NCBI RefSeq assembly: GCF_016741855.1
Contig: NZ_JAERRH010000006.1
Span: 248,001-312,000, forward strand
Direction: 5' to 3'
Source: Streptomyces musisoli
GTDB lineage: Bacteria; Actinomycetota; Actinomycetes; Streptomycetales; Streptomycetaceae
DNA: 64,000 nt
Shown: piece by piece, positions 41,797 through 50,863 of the stretch
Layout: each line of letters begins with the position of its first letter
How positions within the stretch are numbered: position 1 is the first letter of the stretch
The notes under the pieces: model-generated
The model's input: the letters and a program-made list of their open reading frames with translations, nothing else
Databases searched by the model: none
Told to the model about the DNA's origin: nothing
Translations under genes and position numbers: made by a program

Positions 41797-43407
41797 TTAC
41801 GCGTCGGCTGCCCGGCGGGCGCGCAGGCCGGAGCCGACGGCCCAGCCGATCCCTCCCGCGGCGACCAGCACCAGGGCGATCTCCGGGAGGACGCCCAGGT
41901 CGGTGGCGGGGGTCGTGGACGTGCGCAGCGGCACCTTCTGGACGAGGTACGCGGGCACGAACATGCCGGTCTTCTGGGTGATCCGCCCGTCCGGCATGAT
42001 GACCGCGCTGACGCCACTGGTCACCGGCACCGTCACGGTGCGGCTGTGCTCGACGGCGCGGATGCGGGACATGGCGAGCTGCTGGTAGGTCATCTCGCTG
42101 CGGTCGAAGGTGGCGTTGTTGCTCGGTACGGAGATCATCTCCGCGCCGTGCGTCACCGTGTCCCGCACGGCCCAGTCGAAGGCGGCCTCGTAGCAGGTGG
42201 CCAGGCCCACCTCGGCGCCCTTGATGCCGAACACGCCCGGCTTGCCGCCTCGGCTGAAGTCCTGGCGGGCCATGTCGGTCCAGTTCTTGTTTATCGCGCC
42301 GACGAGCGAGCGGAGCGGAAGGTACTCGCCGAAGGGCTGGATCTGCCGCTTGTCGTAGGTCTGCGTCGGGCCCTTGACCGGGTCCCACAGGATCTGCTCG
42401 TTGAACAGCTCGCCGTCCCTCTCGACCACACTGCCGACCGAGACGGGCACGCCGATGTCCTTGGCCGCCTGCTCGATGACGGTGGCGGCATCGGCGTACT
42501 CGAAGGGGTCGATGTCGGAGGAGTTCTCCGGCCACAGGACGTAGTCCGGTCTGGCGACCTTGCCCGCCCTGATGTCGGCGGCCAGCTTGTGCGTCTCGCG
42601 CGCATGGTAGTCGAGCACGGCCCGGCGCTGGGCGTTGAACTCCAGCCCGGCGCGCGGCACGTTGCCCTGGATCAGCGCCACGGTCGCGGTGCCGTCCTCC
42701 GCCGTGTCGCTCACCAGTGCGCGGGCCGCGACCGCGCCCGCCACCGGGACGGCGACGCTCAGCAGCGCGGCGGTCGCGGCGGCCCGCCGCACGGTACCGG
42801 TGAGGCGCCGCTCGGCGATCAGCCGCCCCGCCTCGTACAGACCGAATCCGCACAGGACGACCGCGAAGCCGAGCACGGGGGTGCCGCCCACCGCGGCGAG
42901 CGGCAGGAAGACGCCGTCCGCCTGACCGAACGCGATCTTGCCCCAGGGGAAGCCGCTGAACGGCACGCGCGCGCGTGCCGCCTCGCCCGCTGTCCACACG
43001 GCGGCGGCCCACACCGGCCAGGCGGGCAGCTTGGAGACCGCGGCGACGCCCACGCCGACCAGGGCGACGAAGAGCGCCTCGATCGCCACCAGGGCCAGCC
43101 AGGGAAGGGGCCCGACCTCCACGCTCGTCCACACCAGCAGCGGCAGCAGGAAACCCAGCCCGAAGAGGTAGCCGAGGCCGAAGGCGGCCTTCCGGCTCCG
43201 GCCGCGCAGCACCCAGGCGAAACCGGCGAAGGCGGGCAGGGCCAGCCACCACAGGGTCCGTGGCGGGAAGCTGACGTAGAGCAGCACTCCGCAGAGCACG
43301 GAGGCGAGGGCCGGGACCAGGCGCAGCAATCGGCCACGGCGCGCGCCGGAGGCGGGGCGCGGCTGGAGCTGGTCCGGCTGGTCCACGGAAGTTGCGGTGA
43401 CGGTCAC
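41797..43407 (-). CDS. lnt: Apolipoprotein N-acyltransferase
   Basis: A 536-residue membrane enzyme that adds the third acyl chain to lipoproteins. Six to seven membrane helices occupy the first 220 residues; a nitrilase-like (CN hydrolase) domain follows with the Glu-Lys-Cys set in VLWPENSS, YDKRQIQPFGEYLP and ATCYEAAF; a last helix anchors the C-terminus. The GTG at 43407 is chosen because the upstream extension is low-complexity and Arg-rich, although no strong ribosome-binding site is visible. Actinomycete Lnt genes usually stand alone like this one. Confidence 0.88.
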   Translation of the reverse strand: MTVTATSVDQPDQLQPRPASGARRGRLLRLVPALASVLCGVLLYVSFPPRTLWWLALPAFAGFAWVLRGRSRKAAFGLGYLFGLGFLLPLLVWTSVEVGPLPWLALVAIEALFVALVGVGVAAVSKLPAWPVWAAAVWTAGEAARARVPFSGFPWGKIAFGQADGVFLPLAAVGGTPVLGFAVVLCGFGLYEAGRLIAERRLTGTVRRAAATAALLSVAVPVAGAVAARALVSDTAEDGTATVALIQGNVPRAGLEFNAQRRAVLDYHARETHKLAADIRAGKVARPDYVLWPENSSDIDPFEYADAATVIEQAAKDIGVPVSVGSVVERDGELFNEQILWDPVKGPTQTYDKRQIQPFGEYLPLRSLVGAINKNWTDMARQDFSRGGKPGVFGIKGAEVGLATCYEAAFDWAVRDTVTHGAEMISVPSNNATFDRSEMTYQQLAMSRIRAVEHSRTVTVPVTSGVSAVIMPDGRITQKTGMFVPAYLVQKVPLRTSTTPATDLGVLPEIALVLVAAGGIGWAVGSGLRARRAADA

Positions 43408-43821
43408 CCGGGTGAGTGTACGGCGGTTGACGTTCCCGCCGACAGCACGGTCCGGCGCGGGCGCACCGGCGGTTGTCGCTGGTGGGCGCCGGTCACCGGG
43501 AGCCGGCGGCCGGGTTCCTGGCCGCGCTTCCCCGCCCCGGGGCACCGGTTCGCACCCCCGCCTGCGCTCGGACCGGGACGGGCGCTGTACCTGGCGGAAT
43601 CGTGCCGTTCCTCCGCGTCTCGTGCCCAAAGCGGTCATGAGCCGCTACGGTGTGGCCAGCCTCGACGGCGCGGCCGGACCCGGCACGCGGTCGTGGCCTG
43701 CCACAGGTCGGGGGACCGGGTACGAGGGGCGGCGGTGGGGTCGACGGGGACGGGGTCCGCGACCGGTGCGTACGGTGCGGACGCCCACAGCACACGAAGA
43801 AACGTTTCCGACGGGACGGGC
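43408..43821. other. Divergent region between lnt and the O-antigen-ligase-like gene
   Basis: A 414-nt stretch with no recognisable gene. It must hold the promoters of both neighbours. I saw no clear operator. Confidence 0.45.
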
Positions 43822-44799
43822 ATGCTCCTGTTGGGAGCCTGCGCCGGGTGGTCGCTGATCACCGCGGCGGTCCATGACGGGCGGCCCGAGGGCATGCTGC
43901 TGGCGGTGCTCGCCGTGGCCGCGGGGTACGCCACGGGCCGGGTCTCCGGCGCGCTGCTGCCGGTGGCCGCGCCCTGCGCCGGCGCGGCGGCGGGACTGGT
44001 GCTGGCCGCGGCGCTGCCCGGGCTCTCCCCCGGCCCCTGGTACGCGGCCCCGCTCGGGCACGCCGGTGCCACGGCCGCCCTGCTGACGCTGAGCGCCGGG
44101 GCCGCGTGCTGTGCCGCCTGGGCGACGAGCGTCCCGGCGCTGCGGCTCGTGCTGGGGGCGCTGGCCTGCGCCACCGTGCCCGCCGGGATCGTGCTGGGGT
44201 CGGCGGCCGGGTGTGTGGCCGGCGCGGCCGTGCTGCTGTGCTCACTGGCGGCGGGCTCGGCCCGCAGCCGGGGGGTGTGGCTGGCGGGCCTGGCCATGGC
44301 GGCGGGACTGGTGGCGGCGGCGATCTGGGCGGTCGCGGCGGGCGCGCTGCCCGACGGCCTCGCCGGGGCGCTCGCAGGACGTTTTCCCGCGCACCGGGTG
44401 TCGCAGTGGCAGGACGCCCTGCGGCTGGCGGACCGGAACAGCGGCCTCGGGGTCGGCCCCGGCCGGTTCGGCGAGCCGAGTCGGATCACGGCGCGGACAC
44501 TGCTGTCCGACGGCAGACCGCACTCGGCCCCGCTGCAACAGGCGGCGGAGCAGGGCCTGATCGGTGTGTTCCTGCTGGCCGCCGTGTTCTGCTGGGTCCT
44601 GTACGCGCTGTGGCGCACCTCCCGCCCCACGCCGGTCGCCCTCACCGCGGGCGCGGCCCTGACGGCACTGGCCGCCCTCGCCTCGATGAGCAACGCGCTG
44701 AGCTTCACGACGGTGACGGCGGGCGCCGGACTCCTGGCCGGCTGGGCCACGGCCCGGCCGTGGGCGGGCGACTCCATGACTCCCGGCCGCGGAGCGTGA
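43822..44799 (+). CDS. O-antigen-ligase-like polytopic membrane protein
   Basis: A 325-residue protein, mostly hydrophobic, with about nine membrane helices. Near residue 195 a loop SQWQDALRLADRNSGLGVGPGRF followed by SAPLQQAAEQGLIGVFLLA matches the Arg-Trp and His-x-x-x-Gln/Glu-Gly pattern of the Wzy/WaaL superfamily, though the usual His is a His-Ser (PHSAPL). It is shorter than typical ligases (about 400 residues). A role in cell-surface glycan joining is likely. It may start at another upstream codon; the ATG at 43822 follows GGGACGGG. Confidence 0.65.
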   Translation: MLLLGACAGWSLITAAVHDGRPEGMLLAVLAVAAGYATGRVSGALLPVAAPCAGAAAGLVLAAALPGLSPGPWYAAPLGHAGATAALLTLSAGAACCAAWATSVPALRLVLGALACATVPAGIVLGSAAGCVAGAAVLLCSLAAGSARSRGVWLAGLAMAAGLVAAAIWAVAAGALPDGLAGALAGRFPAHRVSQWQDALRLADRNSGLGVGPGRFGEPSRITARTLLSDGRPHSAPLQQAAEQGLIGVFLLAAVFCWVLYALWRTSRPTPVALTAGAALTALAALASMSNALSFTTVTAGAGLLAGWATARPWAGDSMTPGRGA

Positions 44800-44866
44800 C
44801 GCGGCACGGACACGCCGACCGGCTGTCCCGGGTGCCGCCCAGACAGCCCCGACAAGCCGCCCCAGC

Positions 44867-45026
44867 CGGCCGTCCCATCGGTCGGCCGTCTCATCGGTCG
44901 GCCGTCTCATCGGTCGGCCGTCTCATCGGTCGGCCGTCCCATCGGTCGGCCGTCCCACCGGCCGGCCGTCCCACCGGCCGGCCGTCCCACCGGCCGGCCG
45001 TCCCACCGGCCGGCCGTCCCACCGGC
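44867..45026. repeat. 16-bp minisatellite, ten units
   Basis: Ten contiguous 16-bp units of CGGCCGTCCCATCGGT type. Units 1-5 end CATCGGT and units 6-10 end CACCGGC, so the array has two homogenised halves. Degenerate partial units (CGGCCGTC, AGCCGGCC) continue to about 45120. The unit length is not a multiple of three, so it is not coding. With its flanks it fills the 306-nt gap between 44800 and 45105. Confidence 0.9.
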
Positions 45027-45105
45027 CGGCCACTCCGGTCAGCCGGCCGTCTCATCAGTGGGCCACTGCCGTCAGCGGGCCGGTTCCGTCAGCCGGCCGT
45101 CCGGG

Positions 45106-45657
45106 TCAGCCGGCCGTTCCCGGCCTGATCGTGCGGAGCCGGTCCCTGATGACCCGGACCGCCGCCTCCGCGTTGTCGACGGTGACCGTGAAGGTGTGGC
45201 CGTCCCACAGGCGCAGCACGATGCCCTCGCCGCGGCGTACGACGACCGCGGTGCCCTTCTCGGGGCGCCAGCGGTAGCCCCAGCCGCCCCAGTTCCGGGG
45301 GGTGACGAGGGCGGTGAAGTCGGCGCCGGCCACCTGGGAGAGCGGGATACGGCGGCGCGGCAGGCCCACGTGCCCGCAGCGCACCTCGACGCACTCCCGG
45401 TCCAGCTTGAGGTCGACGTGCACGAAGGCGAGCGTGCCGAAGAGAACCAGCAGGCCGGCCGCGATGCAGCCCACGACGGACATCACCAGCGGGGCGATAC
45501 CCGAGGTCCAGGCCGAGTCGACGGCCAGCTCGATGCCGAGCGCCATGCAGGCGGCGCCGACCAGGGCGAGCAGCCACTGGACCCGGTTGGTGGCGCGTCC
45601 CGTCCAGACGTCCGGGTGGAGCTTGTCGTCGGCGTCGGGGTGGTCCCTCATATTCAT
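45106..45657 (-). CDS. PH-like membrane protein
   Basis: A 183-residue protein with two membrane helices (WLLALVGAACMALGIELAV and MSVVGCIAAGLLVLFGTLAFV), then a strand-rich domain (VPLSQ-like IPLSQVAGADF, WGYRWRPEKGTAVVVRRGEGIVLRL) with the layout of bacterial PH domains. Similar proteins are common and uncharacterised in streptomycetes. It probably starts at the ATG 45657, with an alternative two codons downstream. Its 3' end runs into the degenerate edge of the minisatellite. Confidence 0.6.
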   Translation of the reverse strand: MNMRDHPDADDKLHPDVWTGRATNRVQWLLALVGAACMALGIELAVDSAWTSGIAPLVMSVVGCIAAGLLVLFGTLAFVHVDLKLDRECVEVRCGHVGLPRRRIPLSQVAGADFTALVTPRNWGGWGYRWRPEKGTAVVVRRGEGIVLRLWDGHTFTVTVDNAEAAVRVIRDRLRTIRPGTAG

Positions 45658-45756
45658 GAGGTTACTCAGGTTTCGCCGCGCGGGTAGGGCATGGCGCGGG
45701 GCGACTGGCCCGGGCGGAGCACCGCGGACCGCACTGCCGGGTCCGTTCCGCGCAGG

Positions 45757-46542
45757 TCAGCGGACGGGGCTGACCGCCTGTAGGAAACGGCCTTCCGCGT
45801 AGGACAGCGCCGTGTCGGGGAGCGTCGCCTCACGGCCGCTGAGCAGCACCGTGAGGGTGGTGTCGGCGACGGCGGCCGGGGCCGGCTCCGCTCCGAGCCG
45901 GCGCAGGGCCTGGGCGGCCACCGCACCGGCGGTGCCGTGCAGGACGAGGGGCGGGCGGCCGGGCTGCTGGACGGCCGCCCGGATGCGCTCGGCGACCAGT
46001 TCGTAGTTGGTGCAGCCCAGGACGACGGTGGTCACGTCGTCCGGGGTGCGCGCGGCGGCCGAGGCGATCGCGGCGTCGATCGCCGTCTCGTCCGCGTGGT
46101 GCACGGCGTCCGCGAGGCCCGGGCACGCCACCTCCGCCACGGTGACGCCGTCGGCGAACTGGTCGATCAGCCCGCGCTGATAGGCGCTTCCCGTGGTGGC
46201 CGGGGTCGCCCAGATCGCGACGGGGCCGCCGCCCGCGGCAGCGGGCTTGATCGCCGGGACGGTGCCGATGATCGGCAGGTCCGGCTCGAAGCGGGCCCGC
46301 ATGGCGGGCAGGGAGTGCACCGAAGCGGTGTTGCACGCCACGATCAGGACATCGGGCTCATGCGCGGCGGCGGCCTCGGCGACGGCTATGGCCCGCTCGG
46401 TGATGTCTTCCGGGGTGCGCGGTCCCCAGGGCATTCCGTCCGGGTCCCACGACAGCACGAGGTCCGCGTCCGGCCGCAGCCGACGTACCGCCGCGGCAGC
46501 GGGAAGCAGGCCGATTCCGGAGTCCATGAGCGCGATCTTCAC
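45757..46542 (-). CDS. Glutamate/aspartate-racemase-family protein
   Basis: A 261-residue protein of the MurI fold. The N-terminal motif IALMDSGIGLLP carries the conserved Asp-Ser, and both catalytic cysteines are present in VACNTAS and VLGCTNYE. It could therefore supply D-glutamate, but the replacement of DSGVGGL by DSGIGLLP and the isolated location suggest a paralogue with a different substrate. GTG start. Confidence 0.78.
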   Translation of the reverse strand: MKIALMDSGIGLLPAAAAVRRLRPDADLVLSWDPDGMPWGPRTPEDITERAIAVAEAAAAHEPDVLIVACNTASVHSLPAMRARFEPDLPIIGTVPAIKPAAAGGGPVAIWATPATTGSAYQRGLIDQFADGVTVAEVACPGLADAVHHADETAIDAAIASAAARTPDDVTTVVLGCTNYELVAERIRAAVQQPGRPPLVLHGTAGAVAAQALRRLGAEPAPAAVADTTLTVLLSGREATLPDTALSYAEGRFLQAVSPVR

Positions 46543-46581
46543 CTGGCCACGATAGACGATGCGCTCTTGTGAGCCGGTCGG

Positions 46582-47775
46582 GTGGGGCAGACTGCCGCCG
46601 TGGGCGCCTTCCTGTGGATCACCGTCGTATCACTGGCCGCGTGGTGCTGGATGCTGTTCGGCCAGGGCTTCTTCTGGCGCACGGACGTCCGGCTGCCGCG
46701 GCGCCGGGAACCGGACGAGTGGCCGTCGGTCTGTGTGGTCGTACCGGCCCGCGACGAGGCCGCCGTGCTGCCCTTCAGCCTGCCGTCGCTGCTGGCGCAG
46801 GACTATCCGGGACGGGCGGAGGTCTTCCTGGTGGACGACGGGAGCACGGACGGCACCGGAGAGCTGGCCCGCGAGCTGTCCCGGCGGCACGGCGGGCTGC
46901 CGCTGACGGTGGGGACGCCCGGTGAGCCGCCGACGGGCTGGACGGGCAAGCTGTGGGCGGTGCGGCACGGCATCGGGCTGGCACGCGCGCGTGACCCCGA
47001 GTACCTGCTCCTCACGGACGCGGACATCGCGCACGCGCCGGACAGCCTGCGCGCGCTGGTGGCGGCGGCCCGCACCGGGGACTACGACGTCGTGTCGCAG
47101 ATGGCGCGGCTGCGGGTGGCGAGCATGTGGGAGCGGCTCGTGGTCCCGGCGTTCGTCTACTTCTTCGCGCAGCTGTATCCCTTCCGGTGGATCGGCCGGA
47201 GGGGAGCGCGTACGGCCGCGGCGGCGGGCGGCTGTGTCCTGCTGCGCGCGGGGATGGCGCAGCAGGCGCGCGTCCCGGAGTCCATCCGGCACGCCGTCAT
47301 CGACGACGTGGCGCTCGCGCGCGTGGTGAAGGGGGCGGGCGGTCACGTATGGCTGGGGCTGGCCGACCGGGTGGACAGCGTGCGTCCCTATCCGCGGCTG
47401 GGTGACCTGTGGCGGATGGTCTCGCGCAGCGCGTACGCCCAGCTGCGGCACAACCCGTTGCTGCTCCTCGGCACGGTCGCCGGACTCGCGCTGGTGTACC
47501 TGGTCCCGCCGGCCGCCGTGGTCGTGGGCGCGGCCGGCGGCAGTGCGGCGACGGCGCTCGCCGGGGCGTCGGCGTGGGCGGTGATGGCGGGGACGTACGT
47601 GCCCATGCTGCGGTACTACCGGCAGCCGTGGTGGCTCGCCCCGCTGCTGCCGTTCACCGCGTCGCTGTATCTGCTGATGACGGTCGACTCCGCCGTGCAG
47701 CACCACCGCGGGCGCGGGGCCGCCTGGAAGGGCCGCACCTACGCCCGTCCGGACGCCGTGCCCGACGAGGGCTGA
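46582..47775 (+). CDS. hpnB: HpnB-type glycosyltransferase family 2 membrane protein
   Basis: A 397-residue enzyme. A first membrane helix precedes a GT2 catalytic domain: VVVPARDEAAVLP, VDDGSTDGT and the DxD-like LLTDADIAHA. GWTGKLWAVRHG, AAAAGGCVLLR, IDDVALARVVK and LADRVDSVRPYP match hopanoid-associated HpnB proteins closely. Three or four helices end the protein. No hopanoid genes are in the window. The start could also be the GTG at 46600, which is better spaced from GGTGGGG. Confidence 0.75.
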   Translation: MGQTAAVGAFLWITVVSLAAWCWMLFGQGFFWRTDVRLPRRREPDEWPSVCVVVPARDEAAVLPFSLPSLLAQDYPGRAEVFLVDDGSTDGTGELARELSRRHGGLPLTVGTPGEPPTGWTGKLWAVRHGIGLARARDPEYLLLTDADIAHAPDSLRALVAAARTGDYDVVSQMARLRVASMWERLVVPAFVYFFAQLYPFRWIGRRGARTAAAAGGCVLLRAGMAQQARVPESIRHAVIDDVALARVVKGAGGHVWLGLADRVDSVRPYPRLGDLWRMVSRSAYAQLRHNPLLLLGTVAGLALVYLVPPAAVVVGAAGGSAATALAGASAWAVMAGTYVPMLRYYRQPWWLAPLLPFTASLYLLMTVDSAVQHHRGRGAAWKGRTYARPDAVPDEG

Positions 47776-47781
47776 GCCCGG

Positions 47782-49056
47782 TCACTTACGGCCGGGCGTC
47801 CAGTTCATGCCCCAGCCGTAGGCGTGGTCCACGGTCCGCTGCGGGCTCGCCCCGCGCTCCGGCACGAGGTAGCGCGCCTCGCGCTGGACGACGAGGTCGC
47901 CGCCGGTGTTGGTGATCAGGGCGAGCGCGCACACCGGGGAGGCGACGGTGCACTCGTCGAGCGAGAACTCGATGGCCGCCCCGTGCTGCGGCTGGAGGGT
48001 GACGGTGGCGTGCAGGTCGGCGAAGGAGCTGGCGCCTTCGTAGACGGTGACGAAGACGAGGATGCGCCGGAAGTCGTTCTTGTGGTCGAGGTTGATGGTG
48101 AGGTTCTCACCGTCGGCCACGGCTCCGGTGCGGTCGTCGCCGTCGAGCTGGATGTACGGCGGGCGCCGGAGCGCGCCGAAGGCGTTGCCGAGGGCCTGTA
48201 CGACTCCCTTGCGGCCGTCGGTGAGTTCGTACAGCGCGCACAGGTCGAGGTCGAGGTTGCCGGCGCCGCCCCACCGGCTGCCCCAGCCCTGCGCCTGTTT
48301 GCGCATCTGCCAGTTGAGGTTCACGCGCATGGAACCGGAGGTGCCGCCCTGCTTGGCCAGCGAGACGGAGGGGGCCGCCTTCGTGAGCGTGACCTTGCTC
48401 AGGCGGACGGGCGGGGCCGCGGGCGGCGGGGCGGGGGCCGCGGTGGGGGGCGGTGGTGCGGTGACCGGGGCCGCGGCGGGGCGCGGCGGGACGGTGGCCG
48501 GGGCCTGGGCCGCGGGCGGTGCGGCGTGCTGGGGTTCGTCCACGGTGATACCGAAGTCCGTTGCGAGGCCCTCGAGTCCGCTGCCGTAGCCCTGGCCGAC
48601 GGCACGGAACTTCCAGCCGCCCTGACGGCGGTACAGCTCGCCGAACACGAAGGCCGTCTCGACGGTCGCGCCGGGGCTGTCGAAGCGGGCGACCACCTGG
48701 CCGGAGGCGGCGTCGGTCACCTCGATGTAGAGATCCGGGACCTGCCCGAACGTTCCGCCGTCCGCGGAGGCGGCGAGGACGATCCGCTCGATGGCGCCCT
48801 CCACGCGCGGGAGGTCGGCCAGCAGGGTGTCGGTGACCCGGTCGCCGGTCGTCCGCTTGCCCTCGTGGCGCACCGCGCCGGAGGAGTGGGCGGGCTGGTT
48901 GTAGAAGACGAAGTCTCCGTCGGAGCGGACCTTTCCGGACGCGAGCAGCAGCGCCGAGGCATCGGCGTCCGGCACTCCTGGACCGGAGCGCCAGCCCAAT
49001 TCGACGCGCAGCGCCGTGCTCGGCACCGGCGTGTTCGACCCTTTCGACATTGTCAT
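47782..49056 (-). CDS. Double TerD-domain protein
   Basis: A 424-residue protein with two TerD domains (about 8-165 and 235-424) joined by a Pro/Ala-rich linker. Typical motifs: ALRVELGWRS, DADASALLLA, DFVFYNQPAH and ERIVLAASAD in the first; SMRVNLNWQM, GNLDLDLCALYEL, DDRTG and DFRRILVFVTVY in the second. TerD domains bind calcium through acidic loops and act in tellurite and stress responses. The start at 49056 has GGGGGCGGAC directly upstream. It is outside the island but belongs to the same broad Ter network as the TerY-P triad. Confidence 0.85.
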   Translation of the reverse strand: MTMSKGSNTPVPSTALRVELGWRSGPGVPDADASALLLASGKVRSDGDFVFYNQPAHSSGAVRHEGKRTTGDRVTDTLLADLPRVEGAIERIVLAASADGGTFGQVPDLYIEVTDAASGQVVARFDSPGATVETAFVFGELYRRQGGWKFRAVGQGYGSGLEGLATDFGITVDEPQHAAPPAAQAPATVPPRPAAAPVTAPPPPTAAPAPPPAAPPVRLSKVTLTKAAPSVSLAKQGGTSGSMRVNLNWQMRKQAQGWGSRWGGAGNLDLDLCALYELTDGRKGVVQALGNAFGALRRPPYIQLDGDDRTGAVADGENLTINLDHKNDFRRILVFVTVYEGASSFADLHATVTLQPQHGAAIEFSLDECTVASPVCALALITNTGGDLVVQREARYLVPERGASPQRTVDHAYGWGMNWTPGRK

Positions 49057-49352
49057 GTCCGCCCCCATCGCGCGTCGGCTTTCGTCCTTCGTCCGGGTCG
49101 TCTCGGCCCGTGTCATCCCTACCCGCACAACCTATTCCCGGGCACGGCACGCACCCACGATCCGCGCAGCAAGATCGCCGGTCAACCGCTGGTAACCCCG
49201 AAGGAACCCCGCCTTTACACGATCCAAACGGCGACGGGCGTCCCTTTTTGCCGAGTTCGCTCATATTGGGGATCCCAGGTCACTGCCGACACGGAAAACA
49301 ACCCTCTTATCGGTCTCCCCAACCAGCACATCGTGGGCTTAACTTATGTGCC

Positions 49353-49787
49353 ATGACCTCCCCCCGCTCCACTTATGGTGGCGGCTACTACTCCGCCTCC
49401 TTCCCGGACACCCCGATCTACGACTCGCTCGTGGCCGAGCGTGGCACCCCGCAGATCGCCCCGATCCGGGTCCCCGCCGCCTACGACACGGGCAGCAGCC
49501 TGCCCGCCCTGCCGTCGGCCCTCCCCGCCCTCCCGGCGGCCCCGTCCGCGCAGGCCCCCGCCTACGGCTACCCGCAGCAGCAGCCCGCACCGCTGCAGCA
49601 GGCGCCCACGGCCTACATCCCGCAGCAGGCGAGCGCCCCGCGCGGCTACCCGGGACCGCAGGCCCCGCAGCAGCAGCGGCCGATGGCGGGGGGCACCGGG
49701 TACGAGGCCATGCGTCCGGCCGCGCCGCGGCCCGCGCCGGCTCCGTACCAGGACCCGTACAACAACCAGCAGTACCGCGGCTACTGA
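49353..49787 (+). CDS. Small Pro/Gln/Tyr-rich protein conserved in Streptomyces
   Basis: A 144-residue protein. The N-terminus (STYGGGYYSASFPDTPIYD then LVAERGTPQIAPIRVP) looks well ordered and conserved; the remainder is a disordered Pro/Gln/Tyr/Ala tail with GYPQQQPAP and YNNQQYRGY. No signal peptide or membrane helix. I recall such proteins as conserved in the genus, but no function is known to me. The preceding 296 nt (49057-49352) is promoter region with an AT-rich CTTAACTTATGTG next to the start. Confidence 0.65.
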   Translation: MTSPRSTYGGGYYSASFPDTPIYDSLVAERGTPQIAPIRVPAAYDTGSSLPALPSALPALPAAPSAQAPAYGYPQQQPAPLQQAPTAYIPQQASAPRGYPGPQAPQQQRPMAGGTGYEAMRPAAPRPAPAPYQDPYNNQQYRGY

Positions 49788-49831
49788 CCGGCGCGCCCAG
49801 GCTGTCGGTGCCACCTGGCACGATGGACGGC

Positions 49832-50692
49832 ATGGGAAGCGCCGAAGTGCAGTCGATCCACGTCCATCCGGTCAAGGCGTTCCGGGCAGTGTCGCTCCGG
49901 GATGCCGTCGTGGAGCCCTGGGGCCTGGCCGGTGACCGACGCTGGACGCTGATCGACGACGGGGGAAAGGTCGTCACACAGCGCGAGGAGCCGCGCCTCG
50001 CACTGGCCGCCGCCGAGCCTCTGGCCGGCGGCGGCGTCCGTCTGTCCGCGCCCGGCCGGGCACCGCTGACGGTCGCGGTGCCGGAGCAGACGGAGACCAT
50101 GCCGGTGACCGTGTTCGGCACGAAGGTGGAGGCGGTGCCGGCCGCCGCGGCAGCGCACGCCTGGTGCAGCGCCTATCTGGGGGCCGAGGTCCGTCTGGTG
50201 CACATGGACGATCCGGCCACCCGCCGCCCGATCGACCCCGACTACGCCCTGCCCGGCGAGACGGTGAGCTTCGCGGACGGCTATCCCCTGCTGGTCACCA
50301 CGGTGGCCTCGCTGGAGGCGCTGAACTCCCTGATCGCCGAGGGGCGCAACGCCCACGAGGGCCCGCTGCCCATGAACCGGTTCCGGCCCAACATCGTCGT
50401 CGCCGGCACGGAGCCCTGGGCCGAGGACCACTGGACGCGGATCGCCGTCGGCGAGGTGGTCTTCCGGGCCGCCAAGCCGAGCGGCCGGTGTGTGGTGACC
50501 ACCACCGACCAGGAGAGCGCGGTGCGCGGCCGGGAACCGTTGCAGACCCTGGCACGCCACCGCAGGATCGGCGGGAAGCTGGTGTTCGGGCAGTACCTCG
50601 TGCCCCTCTTCCCCGGCACGATCAGAGTCGGCGACCCGGTCCGGGTGCCGGACGAGCCCGCCGACGGCCCACGGACAGCGGACCGGCACTGA
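49832..50692 (+). CDS. MOSC-domain (YcbX/mARC-like) protein
   Basis: A 286-residue molybdenum-cofactor-type protein. The beta-barrel N-terminal domain (SIHVHPVKAFRAVSL, LAGDRRWTLID) precedes a MOSC domain with RFRPNIVVAGTEPWAEDHW and the cysteine in PSGRCVVTTTDQE, which would bind the molybdenum. Homologues reduce N-hydroxylated bases. The ATG at 49832 is preferred; another at 49823 would add three residues. Confidence 0.85.
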   Translation: MGSAEVQSIHVHPVKAFRAVSLRDAVVEPWGLAGDRRWTLIDDGGKVVTQREEPRLALAAAEPLAGGGVRLSAPGRAPLTVAVPEQTETMPVTVFGTKVEAVPAAAAAHAWCSAYLGAEVRLVHMDDPATRRPIDPDYALPGETVSFADGYPLLVTTVASLEALNSLIAEGRNAHEGPLPMNRFRPNIVVAGTEPWAEDHWTRIAVGEVVFRAAKPSGRCVVTTTDQESAVRGREPLQTLARHRRIGGKLVFGQYLVPLFPGTIRVGDPVRVPDEPADGPRTADRH

Positions 50693-50863
50693 TCCGGCGG
50701 AACGGGAACCGGGGGCCGTGGCCCGCTCGTTGGGGAAGCGTGAGGAATTCGTGAGACACCGCGTGCGTCGGTCACCGCGGCACGCCTGACGTCGCCTTTT
50801 CCCGGTCCCGGCCGGGGCGGGGCCGGCGCCGGGGGTGGTGAGGGACCGCAGGGGGGTGGGGAC

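Noticed and set aside
41632..43821. Forward frame preceding the O-antigen-ligase-like gene
   Set aside because: Only its last 325 codons (from 43822) have membrane-protein character; the rest is the shadow of lnt and the 22-bp array.
41628..45026. Possible CRISPR arrays at the two repeat blocks
   Set aside because: Units of 22 and 16 bp are directly contiguous with no spacers and no cas genes are near.
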